From: a virus
Strand: one strand, 5' to 3'
Length of the DNA: 38,021 nt
Virus record (IMG/VR): IMGVR_UViG_3300010885_030393
Coordinates: 1-38,021 of that record
In this document: piece by piece, positions 8,996 to 16,744 of the stretch
Position numbering within the stretch: the stretch's first letter is position 1
Layout: the number at the start of each line of letters is the position of its first letter
Program-made: the position numbers and the translations under genes
The notes under the pieces: generated by a model
What the model was told of the DNA's origin: nothing
Databases searched by the model: none
What the model saw: the letters and a program-made list of their open reading frames with translations, nothing else

Positions 8996-9553
8996 TTAGT
9001 TACCCGCCAAAGCCGAAACCGGCGCAGTCGAAGTCACGCCAGCGGTGACAAACTTGACTTTGTAAAGCACGCCCGTATCCGTAGCGGCTGCACTCGCGTA
9101 GAACTGGTTGGGGGTGGTAACAATGCCAATGACTTGGAAAACGCCAGCGACGCCAACAGCAGTCGTGTTGTCAACGCAAAGGCCATACGTGGCAGAGTTG
9201 TAACCGCGCAAACAAGTGCCAATGTCAGTAATGGCACCAGCCGTCAAAGTGCCCGAACCGTTGCAACATGGCAGCCAATACTCGCGCTCGGTATCGGGAA
9301 CCGTAAACTCAATGGGCGTGTCAGTGGTGCCTGAAGCCGCTTGATTTGCAAAACCAGCGATCAACGTGCCCGAGTTTACAACACCCGTGCCAAAAGCCCT
9401 CAATTTGCCGCTGACGTACTTGAGAAGGTCACCGACTTTAAACGATTGCGAAGCGTCTTCAAACCCAACCTCAATGGTGGGGTTTTTGCCCCCGGAGGCT
9501 GAACCCCGGTATTGGTATGAGGGTTTGTTGCCCCCGTAAGAGATTGTAGCCAT
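8996..9553 (-). CDS. Head decoration-like protein
   Basis: This 185-residue protein precedes the capsid gene, the usual place for a decoration or stabilising protein. It is beta-rich with Gly and Thr (KVGDLLKYVSGKLRAFGTGV and VAGVFQVIGIVTTPNQFYAS), and the phrase IAGFANQAASG resembles the DUF2190-like small head proteins. It starts downstream of an intergenic gap with the CGGTGTTGGT motif. Decoration is inferred from context. Confidence 0.5.
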   Translation of the reverse strand: MATISYGGNKPSYQYRGSASGGKNPTIEVGFEDASQSFKVGDLLKYVSGKLRAFGTGVVNSGTLIAGFANQAASGTTDTPIEFTVPDTEREYWLPCCNGSGTLTAGAITDIGTCLRGYNSATYGLCVDNTTAVGVAGVFQVIGIVTTPNQFYASAAATDTGVLYKVKFVTAGVTSTAPVSALAGN

Positions 9554-9562
9554 GTAGGTTGT

Positions 9563-9584
9563 CCCTACCGGCTACCAACACCGC
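9563..9584 (-). promoter_or_regulatory. Late intergenic motif (site B)
   Basis: The 47-base gap 9554-9600 contains a 22-nt block that recurs at 33160-33181 with a single C/T change; its core on the minus strand is CGGTGTTGGT (9574-9583), shared also with 2868-2877. It lies about 20 nt before the start of the decoration-like gene, so expression of the abundant head proteins may depend on it. Confidence 0.55.
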
Positions 9585-9600
9585 TTACCGGGGGCGCGTG

Positions 9601-10158
9601 TTAAGCGTCAATAACGACGCGCTTGCCTTCGTCGCTGTCTTCTCGCAGGTAGTTGTCCCCAAACTTGGTGGTGTTGACCTTTTGGCTCTGGACTTTGAAC
9701 ACCTCCATGTACAAGTCCATCGGCAAGCCAATCAACATTTGGTCGTTGCGAAGCAAACACCGCCGGGCCTTGTCCTTGTCTTCCGGGTTGCGAGGGTCGC
9801 ACAAGACTTGGTACTGGTAGTACATTGCCTCGCTTGACGGGTTAAGCAAAACGTGCCCGTCGTGGTGCGACAAGACCGCCTCAGACTTGCCCGTGATCCG
9901 CTTGGGTGCAAGGGCGTCGTTGGTGATCTGCTCCGCGTCCGTGTTATTCGGTGCGTTCTCGGTCACGCGGACGTGATAGCCCGGAAATTCCTTGTGGCGC
10001 AGGATGGTCAGAGGGTGGTCGTCAATCCCGTACTTGCGATGCCATGCCTGGTCACCGAGCTTGTTCAGGTATTCGTGTACCGACGGGTCGGTCTGGCCGG
10101 ACGGGTGTTCTGCGATGTTTTTAGCCACGTCGCCCCCGTGACTTGTTGTAGGCTTCAA
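9601..10158 (-). CDS. Hypothetical protein in head-assembly module
   Basis: The 185-residue product is charged and His/Asn/Asp-rich, with a segment YGIDDHPLTILRHKEFPGYHVRV near the N-terminus and VLCDPRNPEDKDKARRCLLR in the second half; no family was recognised. It overlaps the scaffold-like gene by 38 bp and ends just before the motif-bearing gap. A virion assembly role is inferred only from location between scaffold and capsid genes. Confidence 0.5.
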   Translation of the reverse strand: MKPTTSHGGDVAKNIAEHPSGQTDPSVHEYLNKLGDQAWHRKYGIDDHPLTILRHKEFPGYHVRVTENAPNNTDAEQITNDALAPKRITGKSEAVLSHHDGHVLLNPSSEAMYYQYQVLCDPRNPEDKDKARRCLLRNDQMLIGLPMDLYMEVFKVQSQKVNTTKFGDNYLREDSDEGKRVVIDA

Positions 10159-10753
10159 TCATGTCTTCGTCTTCGTGGTATCCCATCTTCACAAGGTCTG
10201 CGTCTGAAACGTCCGAACGGGCTTCTTTGCGAAGCCAACTCGCATAACCCGAGTCAATTTGGTTCCTTCCTGCCTTGGCCGGGCTGTTTGCCCCTGCCGA
10301 TTCCTTGGGCTTAGCGCGGCGGGCCGACAGCGTCGCTTGGCCTGCAATGAAGTCCACAACCTTGGCAACGTCGGTCACGTTCACAAACTCTTTGCGGTCG
10401 TATTTACGTGCCATTTCGATTGCCTGTGCCCGCTCGTCTTCGGTCAAATCGGCATGGCTCCGCAGATAGTCGATCACCCGGTCTTTCTTGTCCGCCGCCC
10501 GCTCGAGCGCAGACTGTTGGTCAATCTGGTCGCGTTGTGCTAGCCGCTCCTCCAAAAGCCTGATGCGCCGTTCTTCCGGGGTTTCAAACTCGGGGTATTC
10601 GGGTTGTTGGTATTGCGGTTCCGGTTCAGGCTCCGGGTCGGGTCGTTGCGATAACCGTTGCAGTAGTTCGTTGTTCTGCCTTTGCAGTTCGACAAGCTGC
10701 GCGAACGGGTCGGGCTTGCTTTCTTGTTCTTGTTCGAGGATTTCTTCGTCCAT
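10121..10753 (-). CDS. Scaffold-like protein
   Basis: The 210-residue protein is strongly charged and largely helical: an acidic, Gln/Pro/Glu-rich N-terminus (EEILEQEQES then PDPEPEPEPQY), a long coiled coil (about 60-130, RIRLLEERLAQRDQIDQQSA) and a basic C-terminus ending RGRRG. Charge polarity, coiled coil and the slot between portal and capsid genes are typical of phage scaffolding proteins, which guide capsid assembly and then leave. It starts 3 bases after the stop of the small gene before it. Confidence 0.65.
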   Translation of the reverse strand: MDEEILEQEQESKPDPFAQLVELQRQNNELLQRLSQRPDPEPEPEPQYQQPEYPEFETPEERRIRLLEERLAQRDQIDQQSALERAADKKDRVIDYLRSHADLTEDERAQAIEMARKYDRKEFVNVTDVAKVVDFIAGQATLSARRAKPKESAGANSPAKAGRNQIDSGYASWLRKEARSDVSDADLVKMGYHEDEDMIEAYNKSRGRRG

Positions 10754-10756
10754 GTG

Positions 10757-10984
10757 TTATTCGTCTCGTGCGTCGTCTCCGTCCAGGAGTTTAAACATTT
10801 CCTTGTAGGCCGCTAACCGGCCCTGGGCGCGGTACAACTCCACCGGCGCGTCCTGCTTGCTCAAGCGGGTTTCCCATCGGCTGACCTTGGGGCATAGCCT
10901 GTCCCTGATCCATTTGTCCACCTCCGACCCCTTGAACTCCGCCCATTTGAGACTGCTGGATGGATAGCTGAAGGGCTTGGGCAA
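10757..10984 (-). CDS. Small protein overlapping portal 3' end
   Basis: A frame that is out of phase with the portal continues 34 bases past the portal stop and ends three bases before the scaffold ATG. Its last ~65 codons read like a genuine protein (WAEFKGSEVDKWIRDRLCPK, then RLAAYKEMFKLLDGDDARDE), with W-F-x-G-S and a charged helix as in small proteins that often follow phage portals. The start is unresolved: a TTG at 10984 gives 75 residues, an ATG at 11056 gives more overlap; neither has a convincing ribosome site. The portal in this stretch is low-complexity Gly/Gln, so it could tolerate a second frame. Confidence 0.45.
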   Translation of the reverse strand: MPKPFSYPSSSLKWAEFKGSEVDKWIRDRLCPKVSRWETRLSKQDAPVELYRAQGRLAAYKEMFKLLDGDDARDE

Positions 10985-12629
10985 GGTTGTGCTGAAGGAT
11001 TCCGGGGTCTGCTCCTTGCTGGGCGCCGGCTTGTAGCAAAACGTCGATAGCCGCATGAACAGGGTCGCCAACCATTTCCTCAGCGTCATGCACACCCAAC
11101 TGCTTCATGATCTCGGCCCGTTTCTCCGCGTACTTGGCCCACTGGAACGGAATCTGTGGGTTTTGCATGGCAAGCGCGGCAAACTGGTCGAGCGCGTTCA
11201 GTCGTGATCTGGGCGTACCCTGCGAGCTTGTGACCGCCGCCCTGAACACCCCGGCTTCTTCCGCTTCCTGCATGTACGCCTGGGCAAATTCTTGTCCGTC
11301 GTCGTTGTTCGGGTCGTAGTAGTTGTGGAACCATGATTTCTCGTTACCCTGACCGTCCATAAGCCGGAGCATTTCGTCCACAATGGCCGCGCTCCGCTCC
11401 ATGCCCTCAGCCGCAAGTTGCACCGCCGCGTCTACCGTGGCGTGTTGACCCTGGGCAATAATGTCGGCCTCGGTCGCGGTGTTGACGCCTGCCTGGGTGC
11501 CACCCGTTCCCATCTGTGAGACGCCCGCAAGCTGATCGGCCATGTTAATTGCTATCTCCATGACCCCGATGTTTTGGTCGGGGCGGGCCGTCGTGGGGAC
11601 AATCGTGGTGCGTCCCAAGTCCTCGACGACAATGACCTCGTTAGGCCTGATCCGCTGCCCCTCCATGTCGGTGCCTTCGGTCAGCACCGCAGGGCCGGTG
11701 GACATGGCAATGCCAAGGAGCGTCGAGCCAAGCACTTGGTCTACAATGGCCTGCACACCTTGGAGCCGTGACCCGTAGGACGTGGAGGGGTACGCGCCGT
11801 CGGTCGAAACCTGAGCGTCAAGGATGTACCGGCTGAACGGAGCCATCGTCATGCCGTACTTCTGGATGTAGTAAAGCTGGCCGCCGTCGCTGCTGGTGGT
11901 AAGTTGGTACCAGTCCGGGTTACCCGGCCAACGCACAAACCATTTCAAGAGCGTGACGCGCTGGTCGTCTTCTTGCTCCGTCGCCGGTTTGCTTGACGGC
12001 AACGTTATGTTGTGAGGGATCGGGTTGTTCCCCGCGTTCAGCGCGTCTTCGGGGTACACGCCTTTGTCCACCATGTCCTGAATGGTTTCGCGGGTGTACT
12101 GGCATTCGTAGAAATGCGCGTCGCACTTGTCAATGTCCGGCTCGAACGTCGGCCAACAAAAATACGTCAACGGGTCAAGCGGTTTAAAGTCCACATGAGG
12201 CACCGGTTTTTCAAGCCATTCGTGGAACATAATTCCTTGGTTTGTAGACCACGCGTTTCCAATCACCTCGCGCTCCCGGTTTGCAAACCGTCCGACCTCA
12301 AACATGCGGCTGACGGCTTCTGTGCGGGCCGTAAGCGGGTTGCCTGAATAATCTTCGATTAACACGTACGGCTCTTGGCTCGTGTGCGTCTGGTTGACCA
12401 TGTTGACGACCTGGCTGCCACGGATTTGCGAAAGCGAGATCGAATCCGCAGAATCACCCGACCCGATCGGACTTGAATTGACTTCGCCTCGAAACTGTTT
12501 AATGCATTCTTTCCACCGAGGCAGGCGGTCGTTTTGTGCGGCTTTGCAATCAGCGACGATGCGCGACAAAAAAGCCGTTACCTCGGGAGTAACGGCTGAC
12601 GCTTTCTTGGGGGGTTTAATGTCGTTCAT
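10791..12629 (-). CDS. Portal protein
   Basis: The 612-residue product matches portal proteins of short-tailed phages in size and plan. The N-terminal half has the pattern RGSQVVNMVNQTHTSQEPYV, and a wing region carries YILDAQVSTDGAYPSTSYGS. The helical stem is followed by a Gly/Gln/Met-rich C-terminal tail (about 555-612). The portal ring is the gate for DNA entry and the seat of the tail adaptor. It lies downstream of the terminase block and upstream of scaffold and capsid, the canonical order, and starts on an ATGA overlap with the gene before it. Confidence 0.8.
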   Translation of the reverse strand: MNDIKPPKKASAVTPEVTAFLSRIVADCKAAQNDRLPRWKECIKQFRGEVNSSPIGSGDSADSISLSQIRGSQVVNMVNQTHTSQEPYVLIEDYSGNPLTARTEAVSRMFEVGRFANREREVIGNAWSTNQGIMFHEWLEKPVPHVDFKPLDPLTYFCWPTFEPDIDKCDAHFYECQYTRETIQDMVDKGVYPEDALNAGNNPIPHNITLPSSKPATEQEDDQRVTLLKWFVRWPGNPDWYQLTTSSDGGQLYYIQKYGMTMAPFSRYILDAQVSTDGAYPSTSYGSRLQGVQAIVDQVLGSTLLGIAMSTGPAVLTEGTDMEGQRIRPNEVIVVEDLGRTTIVPTTARPDQNIGVMEIAINMADQLAGVSQMGTGGTQAGVNTATEADIIAQGQHATVDAAVQLAAEGMERSAAIVDEMLRLMDGQGNEKSWFHNYYDPNNDDGQEFAQAYMQEAEEAGVFRAAVTSSQGTPRSRLNALDQFAALAMQNPQIPFQWAKYAEKRAEIMKQLGVHDAEEMVGDPVHAAIDVLLQAGAQQGADPGILQHNLAQALQLSIQQSQMGGVQGVGGGQMDQGQAMPQGQPMGNPLEQAGRAGGVVPRPGPVSGLQGNV

Positions 12630-12832
12630 TTAAGATGGCTCTGGGAATTTTTGAAATACGCATTCATCAAAAACGTTTTCTTTTGATATTCTTGATTTGC
12701 GTAAGACTGGGCTTCTTCAAAGATTTTGTATGCGTCCAGCCCGCTGTATTGGCGTTCGCTTGGCGACATCATTGACAAAATCAAAAGCTCTTTGATAATT
12801 TTTAATTCGGTTGCAACTTGTTCGTCGTTCAT
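12626..12832 (-). CDS. Small hypothetical protein before portal
   Basis: A 68-residue, helical, charged protein (VATELKIIKELLILSMMSPS) whose DNA is visibly more AT-rich than its neighbours, hinting at separate acquisition. ATGA overlaps link it to the genes on both sides. No family was recognised and no membrane segment is clear. Confidence 0.55.
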   Translation of the reverse strand: MNDEQVATELKIIKELLILSMMSPSERQYSGLDAYKIFEEAQSYANQEYQKKTFLMNAYFKNSQSHLK

Positions 12833-12843
12833 TCATTCACTTC
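12827..12843 (-). repeat. Repeated stop/start junction, copy 1 (copy 2 at 13231-13247)
   Basis: Seventeen bases are identical at the two adjacent gene junctions 12827-12843 and 13231-13247. Each encodes the upstream protein's ending EVNE, its stop, and the overlapping start MN of the next gene. It looks like a duplicated translational-coupling junction, perhaps left by insertion of the 135-residue gene between them. Confidence 0.7.
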
Positions 12844-13236
12844 ACTTGTGGCTAAGTTGGGGTGAATCCAATCCCAAGACAATGGCGTGGATCGAGACAA
12901 GGGCTGGTGCCTGTGGGCGTGTTGCGCTCGCTCAGCATTGCGCCGCATCCAATCTTCTGCACGGGTAATCCGAAACCGCCGCTCATATTTGGTAATGTCT
13001 GGGGTCACAAAACATCCACTTAACATTGTTGTTTTGGAAAACGAATTGCGCCCGCAACAAGTGTCAGAAACGCAGCCGTTTTGCCCAAAGACTTCGCAAA
13101 CGTACCCGTTGTCAAGGTCGTAAATGCTTGTGCTGCACTTGCGCATCCTTTCCCAGTCGCGGGCCGTGACCGTATGGAACCCGGATGGCACCGCCCGTTT
13201 GTTGATTGGTTTTAATTTAGGCCATACACGGTTCAT
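12829..13236 (-). CDS. Hypothetical Cys-containing protein
   Basis: This 135-residue protein has five Cys in its middle (KCSTSIYDL, then YVCEVFGQNGCVSDTCCGRN), so a metal site or disulfides are possible, and a basic, His/Arg-rich C-terminal part (RRNAERAQHAHRHQPLSRS). No family was recognised. It is flanked by the 17-base junction repeat on both sides, which suggests it may have been inserted as a unit. Confidence 0.5.
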   Translation of the reverse strand: MNRVWPKLKPINKRAVPSGFHTVTARDWERMRKCSTSIYDLDNGYVCEVFGQNGCVSDTCCGRNSFSKTTMLSGCFVTPDITKYERRFRITRAEDWMRRNAERAQHAHRHQPLSRSTPLSWDWIHPNLATSEVNE

Positions 13237-13925
13237 TCATTCACTTCGCAAAAAACGCCGTCGGCATAGTGCGCCCACACTTCGCGCTCGTTCCGCGTCA
13301 CACGCCGCACAACAGAGCCCTGGTCGGCAATCACCCGCGTACCAGGCTCCCATTGACCACCGGCAACGACCGTCGCGACCATATCCACTTCGACCGTCTT
13401 GTCTGTGCGCAACACACCGCCCGTTTCGTCATGCACCGTGTACTCAAGAAACACCAGGCCCGGGAACGGTCGCAGGTTATTGTCGTCGTCAAGGATCGCG
13501 GTGATCTGGTCGCTAAGCGGGGCCGGCTGCCAGATGGGCTTGGCCGCCATGTTGACTTTAAGCAACCCGCCGCCCGACGTGCCAAGGAACGCGATAGGGC
13601 CGGTCGGTGCCCAGTTTGTGAACTCCATTTCTCCGCCGCCAAACCCGGGCTCTGCAATGCACTGGACTACGTCGCCTTGCTTAATGTGTTTGCAGTCGCC
13701 AGGCTCAAGCACCACCCACATCACATGGTCATGCGCCCATCGGTACGCCTCGGGGACTTCGATGACGCTTTCCCGTGGCGCGGTCATCTTTTCTATGATC
13801 GCTTTGCCGCTTGTCACACGGTCGAACACGGGGCGGTCAAGGTAACTGGCTACCCGTCGCACGGATTCTTCGCGGAAGTAGTCGGATCGAGGGCAGGGAA
13901 TCGGTTGTGGGATCGTCGTAGTCAT
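13233..13925 (-). CDS. Hypothetical protein, possibly GroES-like
   Basis: The ATG at 13925 is chosen because it overlaps the preceding stop as ATGA; the product is 230 residues. Two beta-rich segments, VMWVVLEPGDCKHIKQGDVV (about 70-90) and the C-terminal GTRVIADQGSVVRRVTRNER, have the strand pattern and GD-V-V turn of GroES-type co-chaperonin barrels, and some phages carry such proteins near head genes. The match is loose, with no clear mobile loop, so this is only a suggestion; an unrelated head-assembly protein is equally possible. Confidence 0.4.
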   Translation of the reverse strand: MTTTIPQPIPCPRSDYFREESVRRVASYLDRPVFDRVTSGKAIIEKMTAPRESVIEVPEAYRWAHDHVMWVVLEPGDCKHIKQGDVVQCIAEPGFGGGEMEFTNWAPTGPIAFLGTSGGGLLKVNMAAKPIWQPAPLSDQITAILDDDNNLRPFPGLVFLEYTVHDETGGVLRTDKTVEVDMVATVVAGGQWEPGTRVIADQGSVVRRVTRNEREVWAHYADGVFCEVNE

Positions 13926-14119
13926 TTTGCAAACTGCGGGGCGGTGACAGACACGTCCATCAGACACTGAGCCCAACCGTCGTGGGTCGTGTTGACAATA
14001 AGCGTAAGGAACTGGTTGGATCGCGTCATAGCAACCGTCGGGCTTTCGTGGCCCTTAGCGGTTTTGACGACAAGGTTTTCAGTCGGACTCGTAGAACTCG
14101 TCTGGATAGGGTCTGTCAT
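13922..14119 (-). CDS. Small hypothetical protein after terminase
   Basis: Sixty-five residues from the ATG at 14119 (MTDPIQTSSTSPTENLVVKT). The start is inside the terminase 3' end (41-bp overlap) and the stop overlaps the next start as ATGA. It is Thr/Ser-rich and beta-like (SNQFLTLIVNTTHDGWAQC). The family was not recognised; a longer in-frame start exists upstream but would overlap the terminase further. Confidence 0.45.
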   Translation of the reverse strand: MTDPIQTSSTSPTENLVVKTAKGHESPTVAMTRSNQFLTLIVNTTHDGWAQCLMDVSVTAPQFAK

Positions 14120-16481
14120 AGTGGTTTTGCGTTGGCCTAAAGAACATGGTCGCGCCGTACCTTGCCGCCGCAATCCGGTGGTACTTTGATTCGTCTACAA
14201 TGTTTTCAAGCACGGTGCCGTCGTCATCGACTTCCCGGCTCAAGGTTTCAATCTCTCTGATAAGCGGCTCGGTGCCTTCCCATTCCCAAATCTTGAGCCT
14301 GTCCATCGAAAAAAGCGCGTACAAACAGGACATGGTTTCCTCGAGGCCGCTAATGCGCGGCTCCGATATTGCAAGCCCCGCAACTTTAAAGTGCTGTCGC
14401 CACGAGTTCTCAGATTTGGCACCGCCTACGCTGCGCTTAATCTCGCCCGGTGCGTACATGCGGATCGCCCGCACGTGGTCGGGGACACTAGCCGATTCCT
14501 TCTTGTAAGTACGGATAATGTGGATACCGTCACCCGGCACCTTGGCCCAGATAACAGCCGCCGTGTTGCGACCGCCAAAGTCCCAACTTGTGTAAATCTC
14601 CGATCCTTCCGGCAGTCCACCCGGTAGCGGCGGAATGCAATGCTTAGCCCGGTCGAAACAGTCAAAGACAAGGCCCGCCGGTCTGGTGTACCGACCCTCG
14701 TAAAGCATCGTGTAGAGCCACGCGGGCATCGTGTCCCGAAGCGATTTCCAGTACGGGTCATGCTCGGGCGGGTTGACGGGGTTTGCATGGCTCGGAAAAC
14801 TGATTACGTCCGCGTTGTGCCACCGTTCCCTGGTCAACTTTTCAAACCAGTTGAACACGTAAGGGCGAGAAGCAAGGAACAGCCGCCCCATGTTCACCAT
14901 TAAGCGGCTCCACACGGTCAAAAACGCCTGCTCGGGGACTGCGTTCTGTCCCGGCTCGTCCCATGCCACCGCTTTCATTGTCGCGGACTCTAGGCTGTCT
15001 GGGTTCTCTGCGTAACCTAGCTGGACGATTGTCGGGCTGCCGTCCCACTCGTCGCCCCACAACATGCGCGAACCGGCGTCCGTGAACACAAACTGCTGGT
15101 CGGCCTTGTTGTATTTGGCGTATGGCTTAAAGACCTTGGCAAGCTCGGGACGAAACTTACGCTCCAAGAGCTTATAGGTGGTGCTAAACGCGCCGTAGTC
15201 GCCAGGCCCACACCGCTGTATTTCCCTAAGCAACAACCACGGCAGAGTGACGGTGTTGTGCGTGACCACATAGTCACGGCTCGCCACGTAAAGACTGTCA
15301 GAACTGTCAACAGAAATGCAGCGAACCGGCCTCGGTTTAATCGGCTCTATCCGCCTAATGTACCGGGCGTAAACGTCAGGGCGGCTCGGTGCCTTTTGTC
15401 GCTCAGCCTTGCGTTTAACGTGGAACATCTGGATTCCGGTGTAGAACATTACGCGGTACCGAGGCCCACAGTCCTTTCCGTAAAGAGCCGCTCGGTTCAC
15501 TTTGACGCGGCACTTGACCCCGAGCGACCTAACCACCTCAGCAAAGTCCATCGCAAGGTCTTCGCGCACAGTGCAGTATTCGAGATGACCGTCCGGGTCG
15601 CAATAGCCGTCGGTGTCCATCATCCCACGCAGAAGCTCTAACCTCTGATCTACCGACCCCAGCTTGTATTCCTCCGGGATGTGCTTGTTACACCACAGGT
15701 CACGAGCACGAAGGTTTAACTCGGCCCCGACCATCTTGTACGTCGTAGCTTTTCCTGAGTTTTGACACTGAACCGGGGTCAGCGTCACCCCAGCTTTAGT
15801 GATATTGTCCACGATATCCTGTTCGGCCACAGTGATCTGACACGACCTGGACGTTCCATCCCCAAGCCATGCGCCCAGCACATACGGGTCAAGGCTGTAA
15901 TCCCTACGAGGCAACTCAACAGGCGACGGCAAGGGGATTGACCACTGCGCTCCCCCGTCTTGCGCTTTTACGCCAAAATCTACCATTTGCTGGGTGGTGA
16001 CTACACGACCGTCAGGATTCCTTTGCCTGTCTTTCTGGTTCCAGGCGAGCCATTGATGTTCGCCGTCGGCAACCATTTCGGTACCGTCACAAAAGGTCAG
16101 CAGGTAACACTTCTTCGGGACGTAGACCGGTGACACGCCGACCACATTGCATGGCTTTCCATCTCTACCAAAAACCATGTCCCCAGGCTTCATGTCGCCC
16201 ATCCGCTTAAACCCGCCGCTAGTCAATATCGGGGTTTCAATTGCTAGTGCTTTACCGCTTTGCCACCCCGCCAGGATCGCGACGATTCGCGCCTCAGACT
16301 CCCATGCCTGGGTCTGAAACTCGTGGAACCAATCGGGAGCGACCTCGCAGTCTACGCGATCATTTGTGCCAATGACGATCCCGCGCTTAGTCGCTTCCGC
16401 TTGTAGGGATTGCGCCCAGCAAGGCAAGTAGCTGGTCTGGGCTAAGTTTACTGAGGTCAAGCTGTTTTCCATAATCCTCAC
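14079..16481 (-). CDS. terL: Terminase large subunit interrupted by an intein
   Basis: The 800-codon gene encodes a 468-residue packaging ATPase/nuclease split by a 332-residue intein (residues 78-409). Joining the flanks restores the Walker A motif AGWQSGKT, with the intein sitting exactly between the Lys and the Thr. Walker B is MKAVAWDEPG (hydrophobic strand then DE). The nuclease domain begins with the acidic motif TSWDFGGRNTAAVIWA and ends near IVDESKYHRIAAARYG. The protein drives DNA into the prohead through the portal. It overlaps the small subunit gene by 95 bp; ATG at 16481 or 16472 could be the start. Packaging should fail unless splicing occurs, because the ATP-binding loop is broken. 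Confidence 0.9.
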   Translation of the reverse strand: MRIMENSLTSVNLAQTSYLPCWAQSLQAEATKRGIVIGTNDRVDCEVAPDWFHEFQTQAWESEARIVAILAGWQSGKALAIETPILTSGGFKRMGDMKPGDMVFGRDGKPCNVVGVSPVYVPKKCYLLTFCDGTEMVADGEHQWLAWNQKDRQRNPDGRVVTTQQMVDFGVKAQDGGAQWSIPLPSPVELPRRDYSLDPYVLGAWLGDGTSRSCQITVAEQDIVDNITKAGVTLTPVQCQNSGKATTYKMVGAELNLRARDLWCNKHIPEEYKLGSVDQRLELLRGMMDTDGYCDPDGHLEYCTVREDLAMDFAEVVRSLGVKCRVKVNRAALYGKDCGPRYRVMFYTGIQMFHVKRKAERQKAPSRPDVYARYIRRIEPIKPRPVRCISVDSSDSLYVASRDYVVTHNTVTLPWLLLREIQRCGPGDYGAFSTTYKLLERKFRPELAKVFKPYAKYNKADQQFVFTDAGSRMLWGDEWDGSPTIVQLGYAENPDSLESATMKAVAWDEPGQNAVPEQAFLTVWSRLMVNMGRLFLASRPYVFNWFEKLTRERWHNADVISFPSHANPVNPPEHDPYWKSLRDTMPAWLYTMLYEGRYTRPAGLVFDCFDRAKHCIPPLPGGLPEGSEIYTSWDFGGRNTAAVIWAKVPGDGIHIIRTYKKESASVPDHVRAIRMYAPGEIKRSVGGAKSENSWRQHFKVAGLAISEPRISGLEETMSCLYALFSMDRLKIWEWEGTEPLIREIETLSREVDDDGTVLENIVDESKYHRIAAARYGATMFFRPTQNHYDRPYPDEFYESD
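15255..16250 (-). mobile_element. Class 3 intein with LAGLIDADG homing endonuclease in terL
   Basis: Thirty-three percent of the terminase codons form an intein of 332 residues. It starts with Ala (ALAIETPILTSGGFKRMGDM), not the usual Cys/Ser, so the standard first nucleophile is absent. Block B ends EHQW, block F reads VRCISVD, and it ends VVTHN before an extein Thr. Trp in block B, Cys in block F and Thr as the first extein residue form the WCT signature of class 3 inteins, in which the block F Cys starts splicing. The middle holds two LAGLIDADG-type motifs, YVLGAWLGDGT (123-133) and LLRGMMDTDGYC (206-217), each with the expected acidic residue, so the homing endonuclease looks intact. Confidence 0.9.
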
Positions 16482-16743
16482 GTCGGCGTCGTTCTAACCA
16501 CCATGCCGCCGCTTTCCAGTCCTTTGGCGCGGCCTCCATTACAATCTCTAAGCACCTATGTTCTGCCCGCCCCTCGGCTTGCTCGACCTGATCCCTAAGA
16601 TTGGGGTCTTCGGTCATCCAAACGCTTAAACTGTGGTAGCTAAACCCTGCCGCCGCACATGCAGCGCGACGGGTAGAACCAAGCTCTAACGCCTCAAACA
16701 GCTTGGCAAAACGTTCCGGTGTACGTTTAGACGCCGGGGGCAC
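16387..16743 (-). CDS. terS: Terminase small subunit-like DNA-binding protein
   Basis: The 118-residue product starts at a GTG just after the stop of the sigma-like gene. Residues about 22-60 form a helix-turn-helix (STRRAACAAAGFSYHSLSVW), followed by a charged coiled helix with EGRAEHRCLEIVMEAAPKDW, the plan of many phage small terminase subunits that recognise the packaging site. It lies immediately upstream of terL and overlaps it by 95 bp. Identification rests on HTH, size and place. Confidence 0.7.
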   Translation of the reverse strand: MPPASKRTPERFAKLFEALELGSTRRAACAAAGFSYHSLSVWMTEDPNLRDQVEQAEGRAEHRCLEIVMEAAPKDWKAAAWWLERRRREDYGKQLDLSKLSPDQLLALLGAIPTSGSD

Positions 16744-16744
16744 T

